A stretch of 64,000 bases of DNA from Thermococcus barophilus MP (GCF_000151105.2 NC_014804.1:1302001-1366000), one strand, 5' to 3'. Shown: positions 1 to 9,831, counted from the first letter of the stretch. Notes: generated by a model not told the origin, from the sequence alone. Program-made: numbers and translations.

Positions 1-24
1 TTTTACGTGATGCTGTTTCTGGAT

Positions 25-585
25 TCAATGCTTGGCTAATCCAAGCTTTTTTGCCAGTTCCTCAATTTCTTTTCTGTAATCATCAATGTGATTGTCGTTT
101 ACTATCATGTAATCTGCAAGGGCTATAACGTTCCCGATGCCGAATTTAAGCTCCTTCCAGTCCCTCGCTTCGAAGTCTGCCCAGGTTTTTGGGTCATCGC
201 TCCTGCCTCTCTTCTTTAATCGCTCAAATCTCTTTTTTGGAGATGAATGGACAGCTATTATCACAATCTCCTGATCTGGAAAAGCATCTTTGAACGTCTG
301 GATTTCATCCAAAGAACGGACACCATCAATAATCACTGCCTTGTGCTTCTTTAAGAGCTCTTTAACCCTTGGAACCGTCAGCTTTGCGACAGCATTATCT
401 CCCAGCTCTTGCCTCAGCTGAATGCTGATTTTATTCATTCCATCTGGAGTCCTTGGAATTCCTCTCTTGTCTGCCTCTTCCCTCACAATATCTCCCATTG
501 AAACGTGAGGAACGCCATATTTTGAGAAAATCCTCACAACTTCACCTTTACCAGAACCGGGCATGCCTACCACACAGATTATCAT
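25..585 (-). CDS. UPF0200 family P-loop nucleotide kinase-like protein
   Basis: A 186-residue cytosolic protein with an N-terminal Walker A loop (GMPGSGKGE, residues 7-15) and the overall plan of small nucleoside-monophosphate or dephospho-CoA kinases, with a lid-like Arg/Lys-rich stretch (KKRFERLKKRGRSDD) at about residues 118-132. It matches what I know of the archaeal UPF0200 family, whose substrate is not settled. The ATG is preceded by GAGGATGG at good spacing. It lies 45 bp downstream of the Hel308 gene on the same strand and could be co-transcribed with it. The kinase fold is well supported; the substrate is not known. Confidence 0.85.
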   Translation of the reverse strand: MIICVVGMPGSGKGEVVRIFSKYGVPHVSMGDIVREEADKRGIPRTPDGMNKISIQLRQELGDNAVAKLTVPRVKELLKKHKAVIIDGVRSLDEIQTFKDAFPDQEIVIIAVHSSPKKRFERLKKRGRSDDPKTWADFEARDWKELKFGIGNVIALADYMIVNDNHIDDYRKEIEELAKKLGLAKH

Positions 586-629
586 TGCCCATCCTCAGGT
601 AAATGTGGAGGGTTTAAAAGGTTAACTAA

Positions 630-2843
630 TCACTTCAAAAAGTAGTCTAAAGTTCCCTTCTTTGGCTTGGGTTTCTCCTTAGGCTTATCCTCTGGCTTGT
701 CAGGATCTTTGATATTTTTCAACAATGGAAGCTCAACTCCAAAATGCCTGTAGATTCTCTCCAGAACTTTAACACCAATACCTTCAACGGCTAAAAGCTC
801 ACTCGGCTTAGCCTTTACAATGTCATTAACGTTTTTAAAGCCCGCATTGTACAAAGCCCTTGCCCTCCTCCTTCCAATCATTGGAAGCTCCACCAATTCT
901 AACAGCTCCTCTCTAACGCCATGCTTAAGCCTCAGATGGAGCCTTCTGAGGTATTTAATCGTCTCACCTCCTGCATTGAGAACCTTCGCAAGCTCAATGA
1001 GAGAATACATTAACCAGTCTGCAAGCTCAATAATCCTATACAAGTCTCCAGTATCAATCCCATAAGCCTCAATCAGCTTTGCTTCACTCACTTCATTGAT
1101 CCAGTCCAAGAGCAACTTCGCTGTCTTAACTTCACTCAAAAACTTCTGAAACTCGTAGTCCTCCCAGTAAGGAATTGAACGGTACAAGTAATCTTCCATC
1201 TCATAAGCATAATCGAGATAGCTTTCCTGTTCCTTCCTCTTTATGCTGAGCGTTCCCATGTCCGGAGTTGATGCCAAAAGCTGGAAGATGCCGAGAGGAT
1301 TTGGATTTTCCTCTATCTGAGGCAGAGCATCTTTGAACTTTTTAGCTGTAAGAGGGTCAAGATAGAGCTGGGAAGTTCTTATACCAAAGGGCAACGCTAT
1401 AAAGCTGTCATTTAGGTCAATATCTATGAACTCGTTCTCAAGGAGGAAGTAGACTATGCTCTTCGCTTTGCCTTCAAGGATTTCCAAGTCTTTTCTCTGA
1501 TGATAATAGAAGGTCTTCTCCAAAAACCCTATCAACTCGCGGAAGCTTTCAACTCCAAAGTTTGTAATTAATGCTAAAACTTGACTCCTAAATGCAGCAT
1601 CGTTGGAGAGCATGGAGAACAGCTTTTCGGGCTTTCCAAAGATATACTTCTCCATGAGTTCTTCTGGCTTTTCTGTTTTTGCAACAATAATAGCTTCGCC
1701 TTCTTTGTCGTATTTAGGCCTTCCAGCTCTCCCTATCATCTGCTGGATTTCAAGAACAGGGATATCAGACCACCCAAAGGTTGAGTACCTCTTTGTATCG
1801 CGGATTATCACTCTAAAGGACGGTAAATTCACGCCCATAGCCAATGTCGGCGTCGCAGTTAAGACTTTTATCAATCCTTCCCTAAATGCATCCTCAATCA
1901 AAGTTCTTTCTGCTCTTCCTAATCCAGCATGATGGAAGGCAGCACCGTTAACTAAAACCTCTTTAAGCTTATCATTGGTTGGATTGCTTTCCAATGACTC
2001 AGCCAGTTCTTTTAATCTCCTTGCTTCGGGCTTTGTTAAAAGCCGCCTGACTTTCTTGCCAAGCATTCCCGCTTCTTTTTCAGCTGATCTTCTCGTGTTC
2101 ACAAAAACCAGAGCTTGTTTGCCCTTTTTGACAGCATCAATTACGAGAGAGTCCCACTGAGGTGGAAACTTATCAACTTTGCCATCTTCCCAAATCAGCT
2201 GACCATGAGCAAAGACACCTTTCCTAAGTTTCACAGGACGCCAATCACTAACCACAAGCTTTGCGTTCAGCCATTCAGCCAGCTCCTCGGCATTTCCAAC
2301 GGTTGCGCTCAATCCCAAAATCTGGGCTTTGCCAAGCATATGGGATAATATCATCTCCAAAGTTGCTCCCCTATCATAAGAGCCAAGAAGGTGAATTTCA
2401 TCTGCAACAATAAGCGTTACATCCCTAATCCATCTTGATTTATGCCTCAAAAGGGAGTCAAACTTCTCTGACGTTGCTATGATTATGTCATATTTGCCCA
2501 GCCATTCTTCACTGCTGTCATAATCTCCAGTCGTTACAGCAACCCTAACCCCCAAATCTTCCCATGTTTTAAATTCTCTGTATTTTTCTTCAGCCAGAGC
2601 CTTAAGAGGGACTAAATAAACTGCCTTTCCACCCCCAGTAAAGAGCTTGTGGAGCATCACAATTTCAGCAACGAGGGTTTTTCCGCTCGCTGTTGGAATT
2701 GCCAAAAGCAAATTCTCCCCATTGAGAACACCGCTCCTCAGAGCCTCAGCTTGAGGAGGATAAAACTCGCTAATGCCCCGCTCTTTAATCTTCCTGATTA
2801 TTCTCTCATCTACACCAAATTTTGAAAGCTCATCAACCTGCAT
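630..2843 (-). CDS. hel308: Hel308/Hjm Ski2-like DNA helicase
   Basis: An ATP-dependent 3'-5' superfamily 2 helicase that acts on forked DNA and Holliday-junction-like substrates in archaeal replication restart. Visible motifs are Walker A (AIPTASGKT, about residues 48-56 from the chosen start), the DEIH box (VADEIHLLG), motif VI (QMIGRAGRPKYD), and C-terminal helix-hairpin-helix-like sequence (VELPMIGRRRARALYNAG). The last residues (GTLDYFLK) resemble a PCNA-interacting peptide, which is inference. I chose ATG 2843 (MQVDELSKFG), the usual family N-terminus. The longer open frame to 2897 would read through the TATA element shared with the divergent gene. Confidence 0.95.
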   Translation of the reverse strand: MQVDELSKFGVDERIIRKIKERGISEFYPPQAEALRSGVLNGENLLLAIPTASGKTLVAEIVMLHKLFTGGGKAVYLVPLKALAEEKYREFKTWEDLGVRVAVTTGDYDSSEEWLGKYDIIIATSEKFDSLLRHKSRWIRDVTLIVADEIHLLGSYDRGATLEMILSHMLGKAQILGLSATVGNAEELAEWLNAKLVVSDWRPVKLRKGVFAHGQLIWEDGKVDKFPPQWDSLVIDAVKKGKQALVFVNTRRSAEKEAGMLGKKVRRLLTKPEARRLKELAESLESNPTNDKLKEVLVNGAAFHHAGLGRAERTLIEDAFREGLIKVLTATPTLAMGVNLPSFRVIIRDTKRYSTFGWSDIPVLEIQQMIGRAGRPKYDKEGEAIIVAKTEKPEELMEKYIFGKPEKLFSMLSNDAAFRSQVLALITNFGVESFRELIGFLEKTFYYHQRKDLEILEGKAKSIVYFLLENEFIDIDLNDSFIALPFGIRTSQLYLDPLTAKKFKDALPQIEENPNPLGIFQLLASTPDMGTLSIKRKEQESYLDYAYEMEDYLYRSIPYWEDYEFQKFLSEVKTAKLLLDWINEVSEAKLIEAYGIDTGDLYRIIELADWLMYSLIELAKVLNAGGETIKYLRRLHLRLKHGVREELLELVELPMIGRRRARALYNAGFKNVNDIVKAKPSELLAVEGIGVKVLERIYRHFGVELPLLKNIKDPDKPEDKPKEKPKPKKGTLDYFLK

Positions 2844-2861
2844 TGCATACCCAATAGGGGA

Positions 2862-2880
2862 AAAGCGTTTATAGGCTTTT
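2862..2880. promoter_or_regulatory. Divergent TATA region between hel308 and the next gene
   Basis: The 52-bp gap holds a CGTTTATAGGC element. On the minus strand it reads CCTATAAACG, about 25 bp upstream of the hel308 start. On the plus strand TTTATAGG lies just upstream of the ATG at 2896. The two start regions appear to share this short TATA region. Confidence 0.5.
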
Positions 2881-2895
2881 GGTTTAGTTGAAAGC

Positions 2896-3465
2896 ATGAA
2901 AGTTGAAGTACCCTATCTGGTATTTGAAGTGAATGGGGAGGAATATATGATTGATGCCCACTTTTCAAAGAAGCTTGAGCGGATTGAAAGGATCAGCGCT
3001 CTAATTCGACCAGTAGACAGAACCCTGTCAGAAACTGCAGAAGAACCTCTTCCAATACTCTTACAGAAAAATGAAATTGAGGGATTCTTAAAAAATCTGT
3101 TTGTTGAGGTTTATGAAAGCTCTGGAGAGAAGCTGAACAAACGACTAAGGCATATGAGAAAATGGAATATCCTCAGGCTCATTGGAATTCCAACTGGTTT
3201 TTCAAGGCATGTAGAGAAAGACGAACATCTTGCAAAAGAAAACAGAGAGGCTATGCTATCCTTGGCGATATTAAGAAAAATCCTTGGAGTTAAAACCCCC
3301 ACAGAACTTGATAAGATCAAGATAGTTCCAAAAGAATACCTCTACTACAGGATTGAACTCAAAAACAGAGAAATTTTCAATGAAAAAGGAGAAAAAGATG
3401 GCATATATACACAGCTCTTGGAAATTGATGGAGGTTTTAGGCATGCTCTGCTTTCTATGATTTAG
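2896..3465 (+). CDS. Hypothetical protein, unrecognised
   Basis: A 189-residue soluble protein with no signal peptide or membrane segment. It is rich in charged residues and has a basic central region (EKLNKRLRHMRKWNILRL, about residues 79-96). I do not recognise a family. Codon use and the intact frame resemble its neighbours, so it is probably a real gene. It is divergent from hel308 and its 3' end overlaps the convergent dppF gene by 11 bp. A role near Hel308 in DNA repair is only a guess from position. Confidence 0.75.
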   Translation: MKVEVPYLVFEVNGEEYMIDAHFSKKLERIERISALIRPVDRTLSETAEEPLPILLQKNEIEGFLKNLFVEVYESSGEKLNKRLRHMRKWNILRLIGIPTGFSRHVEKDEHLAKENREAMLSLAILRKILGVKTPTELDKIKIVPKEYLYYRIELKNREIFNEKGEKDGIYTQLLEIDGGFRHALLSMI

Positions 3466-4429
3466 CATAAAGCCAGCAGGCAACATGGTGGTCTTTCTCA
3501 ACCTCAACCATTGGTGGCTCTTCTTTTCTGCACACATCCTTTGCAAACGGGCATCTTGGGTGGAACCTGCACCCAGCCGGTGGGTTTATTGGGCTTGGAG
3601 GTTCGCCTCTAACAATCTTACGCTTTGCTTTAAGCTCTTTAGCCATCTCCGGATCTGGAACTGGAATAGCTGAGAGGAGCATTTGGGTGTAGGGATGGAG
3701 TGGATTCTCAAAGATTTTATCAGCTGGACCTACCTCGACAAGCTTTCCAAGGTACATAACCCCCATCCTGTGGCTCATGTACTTGACGACACCCAAATCG
3801 TGGGAGATAAAGAGATAAGTGAACCCATGCTTTTCCTGCAAGTCCTTGAGAGTGTTCAGGATGTTCGCCTGGACTGAAACATCCAAAGCAGATGTTGGCT
3901 CATCAAGCACTATGAACTCTGGCTTAAGAGCCATTATCCTCGCTAAGGCAATTCTCTGTCTCTGACCACCACTGAACTCGTGGGGGTATCTGTAGAGGTG
4001 CATCTCGTTGAGTCCAACGCTTTTCAGGAGGTTTATCACAAATTCCTCAGGATCATCGACTTCAATGCCATGAAATCTCACAGGCTCCATGATTATTTCA
4101 AACACCGTCTGCCTCGGATTTAGAGATGAGTACGGATCCTGAAACATTATCTGGGCTTTCCTCCTGAACCATTTGAGCTCATCACCTTTAAGCTCCATAA
4201 CGTTCTTGCCTTCAAAGAGGATTTCACCAGCAGTTGGCTCTATCAAACGAAGGATTGTTCTTCCTGTCGTTGTCTTACCACAGCCACTCTCGCCTACTAA
4301 GCCAAAGGTTTCACCCTTGTATATCTCAAAGCTTATGTCATCAACTGCCTTAACCCAGCCCTTTGTGAAAAATAAGCCTTTCACGGGAAAGTACTTTTTG
4401 AGATGTTTAACTTCTAACACTTTCTCCAT
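3455..4429 (-). CDS. dppF: Peptide-type ABC importer ATP-binding protein (DppF-like)
   Basis: Cytosolic ATPase subunit, 324 residues, of a family-5 (dipeptide/oligopeptide/oligosaccharide) ABC importer. It has Walker A (GESGCGKTT), the signature (SGGQRQRIALAR), Walker B (FIVLDEPTSALD) and the C-terminal oligopeptide/dipeptide ABC extension with conserved Cys (GCRFHPRCPFAKDVC). Start ATG with GAGGTGAG upstream. It is the last gene of the five-gene operon and follows dppD after 9 bp. The two ATPases normally form a heterodimer. Confidence 0.95.
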   Translation of the reverse strand: MEKVLEVKHLKKYFPVKGLFFTKGWVKAVDDISFEIYKGETFGLVGESGCGKTTTGRTILRLIEPTAGEILFEGKNVMELKGDELKWFRRKAQIMFQDPYSSLNPRQTVFEIIMEPVRFHGIEVDDPEEFVINLLKSVGLNEMHLYRYPHEFSGGQRQRIALARIMALKPEFIVLDEPTSALDVSVQANILNTLKDLQEKHGFTYLFISHDLGVVKYMSHRMGVMYLGKLVEVGPADKIFENPLHPYTQMLLSAIPVPDPEMAKELKAKRKIVRGEPPSPINPPAGCRFHPRCPFAKDVCRKEEPPMVEVEKDHHVACWLYAKS

Positions 4430-4438
4430 GCTCTCACC

Positions 4439-5419
4439 TCAGTAAAGGTGACATGCTACAAAATGTCCATCTTCCATTTCTTTCAGCTCAGGCACTTTAC
4501 GCTTGCACACCTCTGTTGCAAATGGACATCTCGGATGGAATCTGCAGCCGCTTGGCGGTGTTATCAGATTCGGCACTGTTCCGGGAATAGCCTCTAAGCG
4601 CTCAATCTTTGTCATTGGATTTGGCACAGCCTTGAGAAGACCCTTGGTGTATGGATGTAAAGGATTCTTGAAGATCTGCTCCACTGAGCCAATCTCAACT
4701 ATCTTTCCGGCGTACATCACAGCTACTCTGTCGGCAGTTTCAGCAACAACACCTAAATTGTGCGTGATCAAAATGACCGTTGCTTTGTACTTTTCCTTAA
4801 GCTGGTTAATCAAGTCAAGGATCTGGGCTTGGACTGTAACATCCAAAGCCGTTGTGGGCTCATCGGCAATTAGAATCTTTGGATTGTTTGCGATTCCAAT
4901 TCCAATAACCACTCTCTGCTTCATTCCACCGCTCAGCTCATGAGGATAATTTTTGACCCTATTTTCTGGATCGGGAATAAGGACGGATCTTAAAATGTCA
5001 ACAGCTTTTTTAATTCCCTCTTTTATGCTCTCAACCTTTCCATGAACTTCCATTGCCTCGGCTATTTGGTAGCCCACTGTGTAAAGGGGATCAAGTGAAG
5101 CATGGGGGTCTTGAAAGATGTAAGCTATTTCATTCCCTCTAATTTCCCTGATCTGTTCTTCATTAAGTTTGAGGAGATCAACGACTGTACCATCTTCCTT
5201 ATGATACAGTACCTCACCCTCAACGATCCTTCCTGGACTCTCAATCAGCTGAGTTAATGCCCTTGAGGTTACGCTCTTTCCACAGCCTGTTTCTCCAACC
5301 AATGCGAAAGTTTCACCCCTGTACACATCAAATGAAACTCTTTCTATTGCCTTAACTATTCCAGCGTAAGTGTAAAAGTGAACGGTTAGGTTTCTAACTT
5401 GCAAAATTGGCTCAGGCAT
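4439..5419 (-). CDS. dppD: Peptide-type ABC importer ATP-binding protein (DppD-like)
   Basis: Second ATPase subunit of the importer, with Walker A (GETGCGKS), the signature (LSGGMKQRVVIG), Walker B (ILIADEPTTALD) and the Cys-containing C-terminal extension (GCRFHPRCPFATEVC) typical of DppD/OppD. I chose ATG 5419 (MPEPILQVRN), preceded by GGTGAGGC at correct spacing. The frame upstream of it runs into the ribosome binding site. The start overlaps the end of dppC, indicating translational coupling. Confidence 0.95.
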   Translation of the reverse strand: MPEPILQVRNLTVHFYTYAGIVKAIERVSFDVYRGETFALVGETGCGKSVTSRALTQLIESPGRIVEGEVLYHKEDGTVVDLLKLNEEQIREIRGNEIAYIFQDPHASLDPLYTVGYQIAEAMEVHGKVESIKEGIKKAVDILRSVLIPDPENRVKNYPHELSGGMKQRVVIGIGIANNPKILIADEPTTALDVTVQAQILDLINQLKEKYKATVILITHNLGVVAETADRVAVMYAGKIVEIGSVEQIFKNPLHPYTKGLLKAVPNPMTKIERLEAIPGTVPNLITPPSGCRFHPRCPFATEVCKRKVPELKEMEDGHFVACHLY

Positions 5420-6569
5420 TTGCCTCACCCTCCTTCTTGCTCTTCTTTACTTTGAACTCAATGCTCCTTCTTGTCTTTGGATCAAGTATGTCTCTGAGAC
5501 CGTCACCCAGCAGGTTCCAGCCCAATGCCACAAGCATGACAACCAATCCTGGATAGAACACCAGCCACCATGCCTTCGGGAAGTACTGAGCTCCATCATA
5601 AACTATTCTACCCCAGTCGGCTATTGGGGGAGTTGCACCTAATCCAAGAAAGCTCAATCCTGCTTCCATAAGGATTACTCCACCAAAGTCAAGTGTTATG
5701 TACACCAGTATGGGCCCAATTATGTTTGGCAGTATGTGTTTGAACATTATCGTTCTCGCTGGCAGTCCTATAGCTCTTGCTGCTTCTATGTACAGCTTCT
5801 CCTTTTCTGTTAGAGTTGAACCTCTTGTTATTCTCGCATAAGCTGGCCACCAGACTATAATCATCGCCAATATGACTGCCAAAAGTCTTCCGAGGTTTCC
5901 AGCTTCTCTAACATCTAAGGCAAATAACCACAACACAAATTTCTGCACAGCCTCATGTGTGGAAATAAAATTCTGGATTCTTTCAGGGAGCACTGCAGAC
6001 AGTGCAATTGCCAAGATCAATGCTGGAAATGCAAGAAACATATCTGTTATACGCATTATTAGCTCGTCAACTTTTCCCCCGTAATAACCTGCTATGAGGC
6101 CAAGGATTATCCCAAGAGGTACCCCAAGGGATATGACTATTATTGAGATTACAAAGCTTGTCCTGGCACCGCTCAGGATTAAACTCAGCAGATCTCTACC
6201 GTAGTGGTCTGAGCCGAGGGGAAAAGTTATTACAGTATTATTGTAGTAGTCAAGGACAAATTTGCTTCCTGGTGGCGCTAAGACGATTTTATCATAGCTC
6301 TTTGTATAGAGCATCGGGAAGAAGTTGTACCTCCAGTGTGCTAACCTTGGTCCAAAGATTCCCACTAAGATGAACAGGATCACAAGGAACAGTCCAATCA
6401 GGGCAGGTGGGGATCTGTTAAGAGCATAAAGCATCAAGCGCCATTCTTCCATCTTTGATTTGTTCTTTTCTTTCCAGCCCTTTTTGAATAAGCTTATGAA
6501 CGAGCCCAGTCCATAAACAATTTTGTCTGCAAGCTTATCCAAAATGCTCTTTTTGTATTCCTCTTGCAT
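5412..6569 (-). CDS. dppC: Peptide-type ABC importer permease (DppC-like)
   Basis: Membrane permease with five or six hydrophobic helices and the binding-protein-dependent transport motif (EAARAIGLPARTIMFKHILPN) that docks the ATPase. A long N-terminal cytosolic stretch (about 45 residues) precedes the first helix, and a hydrophilic insertion (about residues 75-115) lies between the first helix and the permease core, as in many DppC proteins. ATG 6569 is chosen because GAGGTGGT sits just upstream. It lies 10 bp downstream of dppB and overlaps dppD. Confidence 0.94.
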   Translation of the reverse strand: MQEEYKKSILDKLADKIVYGLGSFISLFKKGWKEKNKSKMEEWRLMLYALNRSPPALIGLFLVILFILVGIFGPRLAHWRYNFFPMLYTKSYDKIVLAPPGSKFVLDYYNNTVITFPLGSDHYGRDLLSLILSGARTSFVISIIVISLGVPLGIILGLIAGYYGGKVDELIMRITDMFLAFPALILAIALSAVLPERIQNFISTHEAVQKFVLWLFALDVREAGNLGRLLAVILAMIIVWWPAYARITRGSTLTEKEKLYIEAARAIGLPARTIMFKHILPNIIGPILVYITLDFGGVILMEAGLSFLGLGATPPIADWGRIVYDGAQYFPKAWWLVFYPGLVVMLVALGWNLLGDGLRDILDPKTRRSIEFKVKKSKKEGEANA

Positions 6570-6579
6570 CTTGACCACC

Positions 6580-7581
6580 TCAGTATCTAACCCTTGGATC
6601 GATTACTGCATAGAGTATATCAACCACCAAATTTGCGGTAACGTAAATTATTGCGTAGATGAAAGTTATTGCTACAACCGCTGGAAAGTCAAGGTTCTGA
6701 ATTGAGAGTATAGCATATCTACCCATTCCTGGTAGGGCAAAGACAGTCTCTGTGATCGGTGTTCCAGCCAGCAGGCCTCCAAACTGAAGACCAAGAACTG
6801 TAACGATTGGAACTAAGGCGTTCTTGAGGGCATGTCTGTACATTCTAAGCTTTGGAACCCCCTTAGCTTTTAGGAATTGAATGTAATCACCGCTAAGGGC
6901 TTCAAGGAAGGAGTTCCTGACAAATCTTGCCAGCACACCCGTACCCATAAATCCAAGCACAAACCCTGGAAGCCAAAATCTTGCCAAATGCTGCTTGAAA
7001 AGTGTGAAGTTTCCAGTAAGGAGGGAATCAATTATGGGTATGTGAGTAATTTGAACTGGCGGCGCTGGGGGAACTCCAGCCAAATTCGTTATCCTAAACT
7101 TCACAAAGAACACAAACAGAAGTAGATAGCCCAACCAGAAAACTGGTGTCGAAACTCCAATGAGGGCAAAAATCCTAACAAGTGTATCTATCCATGTGTT
7201 ACGCTTCAATGCAGATATCAAACCAAGAGGAATTCCAATTAATATCGTGAATGTGAACGCAATTATAGCCAGCTGAAATGTCACGGGAAAACGGTCTTTA
7301 ATATCATCAAACACGGGATTTGAAGTTCTTGGATCAATCAGAGTGTTTGTTGCCAAACCTTTTATCAAAAACCAGTACTGATCATACCACGGCTCATTTA
7401 AGTGATATCTTTCCTTGATTCTTTCAACAGCCTCTGGAGATGCTTTTTCACCTCCAGCCCAAGCTTTAGCGGGATCTGCTGGAATTACATATGCTATTAA
7501 AAATACAATTATTGTGACCCCAACTATTGTCGGAATGAATGTTAGAACCCTTCTGATTAAGAACTTCTTGAGATCAGCCAT
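6580..7581 (-). CDS. dppB: Peptide-type ABC importer permease (DppB-like)
   Basis: A 333-residue permease subunit with the typical N-terminus (LIRRVLTFIPTIVGVTIIVFLI) and about six membrane segments. The EAA-type loop (LKAKGVPKLRMYRHALKNAL) and a conserved GMG near the C-terminus (FALPGMGRYAI) identify the DppB branch. Start ATG with GGAGGGA upstream. It follows the binding-protein gene after 72 bp and forms the translocation pore with DppC. Confidence 0.95.
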   Translation of the reverse strand: MADLKKFLIRRVLTFIPTIVGVTIIVFLIAYVIPADPAKAWAGGEKASPEAVERIKERYHLNEPWYDQYWFLIKGLATNTLIDPRTSNPVFDDIKDRFPVTFQLAIIAFTFTILIGIPLGLISALKRNTWIDTLVRIFALIGVSTPVFWLGYLLLFVFFVKFRITNLAGVPPAPPVQITHIPIIDSLLTGNFTLFKQHLARFWLPGFVLGFMGTGVLARFVRNSFLEALSGDYIQFLKAKGVPKLRMYRHALKNALVPIVTVLGLQFGGLLAGTPITETVFALPGMGRYAILSIQNLDFPAVVAITFIYAIIYVTANLVVDILYAVIDPRVRY

Positions 7582-7653
7582 TTCCGTCCCTCCACTTAAG
7601 CTTTTTGCAGTTTATTGGGATAGCTGAAATTTAAAATTAAAGAAAAGAAAGGC

Positions 7654-9831
7654 TCAGCCTGAAACTTCAACATTAAGCTCTTTGAACTTGGTCGCACCGT
7701 AGAGGAATGGTCCAACCCAGTTGTCTGAGTCAAGGTAGTCTGGAACCCAACCGACGACGTAGACATCAAAGTCACCCTTGCTGACCTTTCCTAAGTAGAC
7801 TGGCCACTCATAGCTTGCCACTGTAACTTGGAAGCCAAGCTGGCTCCAGACGTTCTGGAGGAGGGTCATTATCTTTTCACGTGCTGAGTTTCCAGCGTTG
7901 TAGATGAGTTCAATCTTGTATTTGGTTGGATCAATGCCAGATTCCTTCAGGAGCTGCTGCGCCTTTGCCAAGTTGTAATCATATTTGATTATTCCCTGCT
8001 CTGTATAGCCTGGCCACGGCTTTGGAATTGGACCCCAGTTCCTCTCAAGCAAGCCTGAGTAGACCGTCTGGGCAATCTGATCGTATGGGATCGCATAAGC
8101 CAAAGCTTGCCTGACCTTAACGTTGTTGAAGGGCTCCTTATAGGTGTTGAATACTATGAATGTGAGGATCGGCTGCAGTAAGTCAGTCTGCACTATTGAT
8201 TCAAAGCCATCAAGCTTCAAGCCCTTAACATCGTTTATTCTTTCTGGTGGTGTTGCAACCGTATCAACTGTTCCTGTCTGGAAGAGCTGGATTCTTGAAA
8301 CGGCATCGTTGTTTATGACATAGATAACCCTCTTGTGGAGGGGCTTTATGTTGTTCCATATGTCCTTATTCCAGTAATATGGATTGAGCTCAAGGACGAT
8401 GTATGAGTTCTCTTGGTACTCTTTAACATAATATGGCCCAGTTCCAACTGGCTTCTTGTGCATGAGCTGGTGTGTTGGGTCTTGTTCTCCCTCTTGCACG
8501 TACTTCGCCCATGCACTTGGGTTCTTACCGTTGTCTGATGCTTTTAATGCCTCTTCATACTTGTCACCAAGCAAGTACTCCATTGGAACCACTGAGAGGA
8601 ACGGATCTGCAAGGATGTTAAGGACTGGAGCATATGGATGCGGCAGAACAAGCTTGAATACTCCCGCAGTCTTTCCGCTGTAGCCGAATAGCTTAAGCAA
8701 ATCATCAAGTGACTTCACTTCAACGGTCTTACCTTTGTATTCTGCAATGAGCTTCTCACTCTTGAGAATATTCTCGAAGTCCTGCTCTGTCAATGCTTGT
8801 GACTTGTTGACGTCCATAAACTCTGAAACCATCCATGAAACGCTGTGTCCCAATCTCTGGACACGCCAGAATGTAAATGCAACATCTGTTGCGTCAATTG
8901 GATAGGTCTTGTCGTTCCATGGGTCGTAAGCCTTAACACCGCCCCTAATGACAAAGTACCACTCTGTACCATCTTCGTTGTGTGCCCATGCAACTGCCAA
9001 ATCTGGTGAAACCTCTTCTGTCTCATCCTTCCAGTATGTAACAAGAGTATCGCCGATTTCGTGCCAGATTTCCCATCCGAAGGTCTCATAGGTCCAAGCT
9101 GGATCAAAGCTCTCTGGCCATCCAATCGTTCCTATGACGTATGTCTCGGCATCGTTCTTATATTCTCCAATTCCTATGCTGACACTTGGGGCATTTGGAT
9201 CCTCCCAGAGGAGATCATACCTTTCTGGAAGGGTTGGGTGGTAGTATCTTCCCTTAACCCAGCTCCAGTAAACACGAAGCTGTCTGTTCTGCCCGATAAT
9301 TACCTCGGGCACGTAATAGTTCCCCAATATGTAGAGAGCCTTAAACAGCTCGGTTCTTATAGCAGGATCGGTCTGCCTTCTTGCGGCAATAACAAGAGCA
9401 TCAACGTTTGTATTTCTAAAGAATGCTGGGTCTATTGCCCCAAAACCCTGTCCCTCTTCCATAAGCTTCTTAATGTCAGGGGTGTTGGCTTCATCAACAA
9501 CATAGCTTACCCTAATTACCTTTTTACCACTTGGCAATGAGACAGTTGGATTCTCACCTTTTGGACCAACAACAATCACTGATTTATCAGTCTCAATCAC
9601 TGCTACCTTATCAAGCTCAAGAATCGCAGGTGTTATCCCCTTCGGCTTTGGAGCTTGAGTCTGGGTTGTAGTTTTAGTCGGAGAGGATGCTGTTGAGGTC
9701 TGTGTTGTGGTCTGGGTTGTAGCTTGAGTTGAAGTTGGAGTGGTTGTTTTCTCTCCCCCAATACAGCCGCTGGCAACTACTGCAAAGCCCAAAATTGCAA
9801 TTAAAAACAATGCTGATAGTGCCTTCTTCAT
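7654..9831 (-). CDS. dppA: Family-5 ABC solute-binding lipoprotein, apparently circularly permuted
   Basis: Extracellular substrate receptor of the importer, 725 residues. Its signal peptide ends in a lipobox-like VASGC (Cys23), followed by a Thr-rich linker (about 27-60). The main family-5 fold runs from about residue 228 (YVIGTIGWPESFDPAWTYE) to the C-terminus, which stops abruptly after DYLDSDNWVGPFLYG. The segment that normally follows this in the family (N..VD.L...AR...D...R.ELY....) appears instead at residues about 141-200 (NVDALVIAARRQTDPAIRT and on). That is a circular permutation read by eye. The substrate is unknown: peptide or oligosaccharide. It is first in the operon. Confidence 0.88.
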   Translation of the reverse strand: MKKALSALFLIAILGFAVVASGCIGGEKTTTPTSTQATTQTTTQTSTASSPTKTTTQTQAPKPKGITPAILELDKVAVIETDKSVIVVGPKGENPTVSLPSGKKVIRVSYVVDEANTPDIKKLMEEGQGFGAIDPAFFRNTNVDALVIAARRQTDPAIRTELFKALYILGNYYVPEVIIGQNRQLRVYWSWVKGRYYHPTLPERYDLLWEDPNAPSVSIGIGEYKNDAETYVIGTIGWPESFDPAWTYETFGWEIWHEIGDTLVTYWKDETEEVSPDLAVAWAHNEDGTEWYFVIRGGVKAYDPWNDKTYPIDATDVAFTFWRVQRLGHSVSWMVSEFMDVNKSQALTEQDFENILKSEKLIAEYKGKTVEVKSLDDLLKLFGYSGKTAGVFKLVLPHPYAPVLNILADPFLSVVPMEYLLGDKYEEALKASDNGKNPSAWAKYVQEGEQDPTHQLMHKKPVGTGPYYVKEYQENSYIVLELNPYYWNKDIWNNIKPLHKRVIYVINNDAVSRIQLFQTGTVDTVATPPERINDVKGLKLDGFESIVQTDLLQPILTFIVFNTYKEPFNNVKVRQALAYAIPYDQIAQTVYSGLLERNWGPIPKPWPGYTEQGIIKYDYNLAKAQQLLKESGIDPTKYKIELIYNAGNSAREKIMTLLQNVWSQLGFQVTVASYEWPVYLGKVSKGDFDVYVVGWVPDYLDSDNWVGPFLYGATKFKELNVEVSG

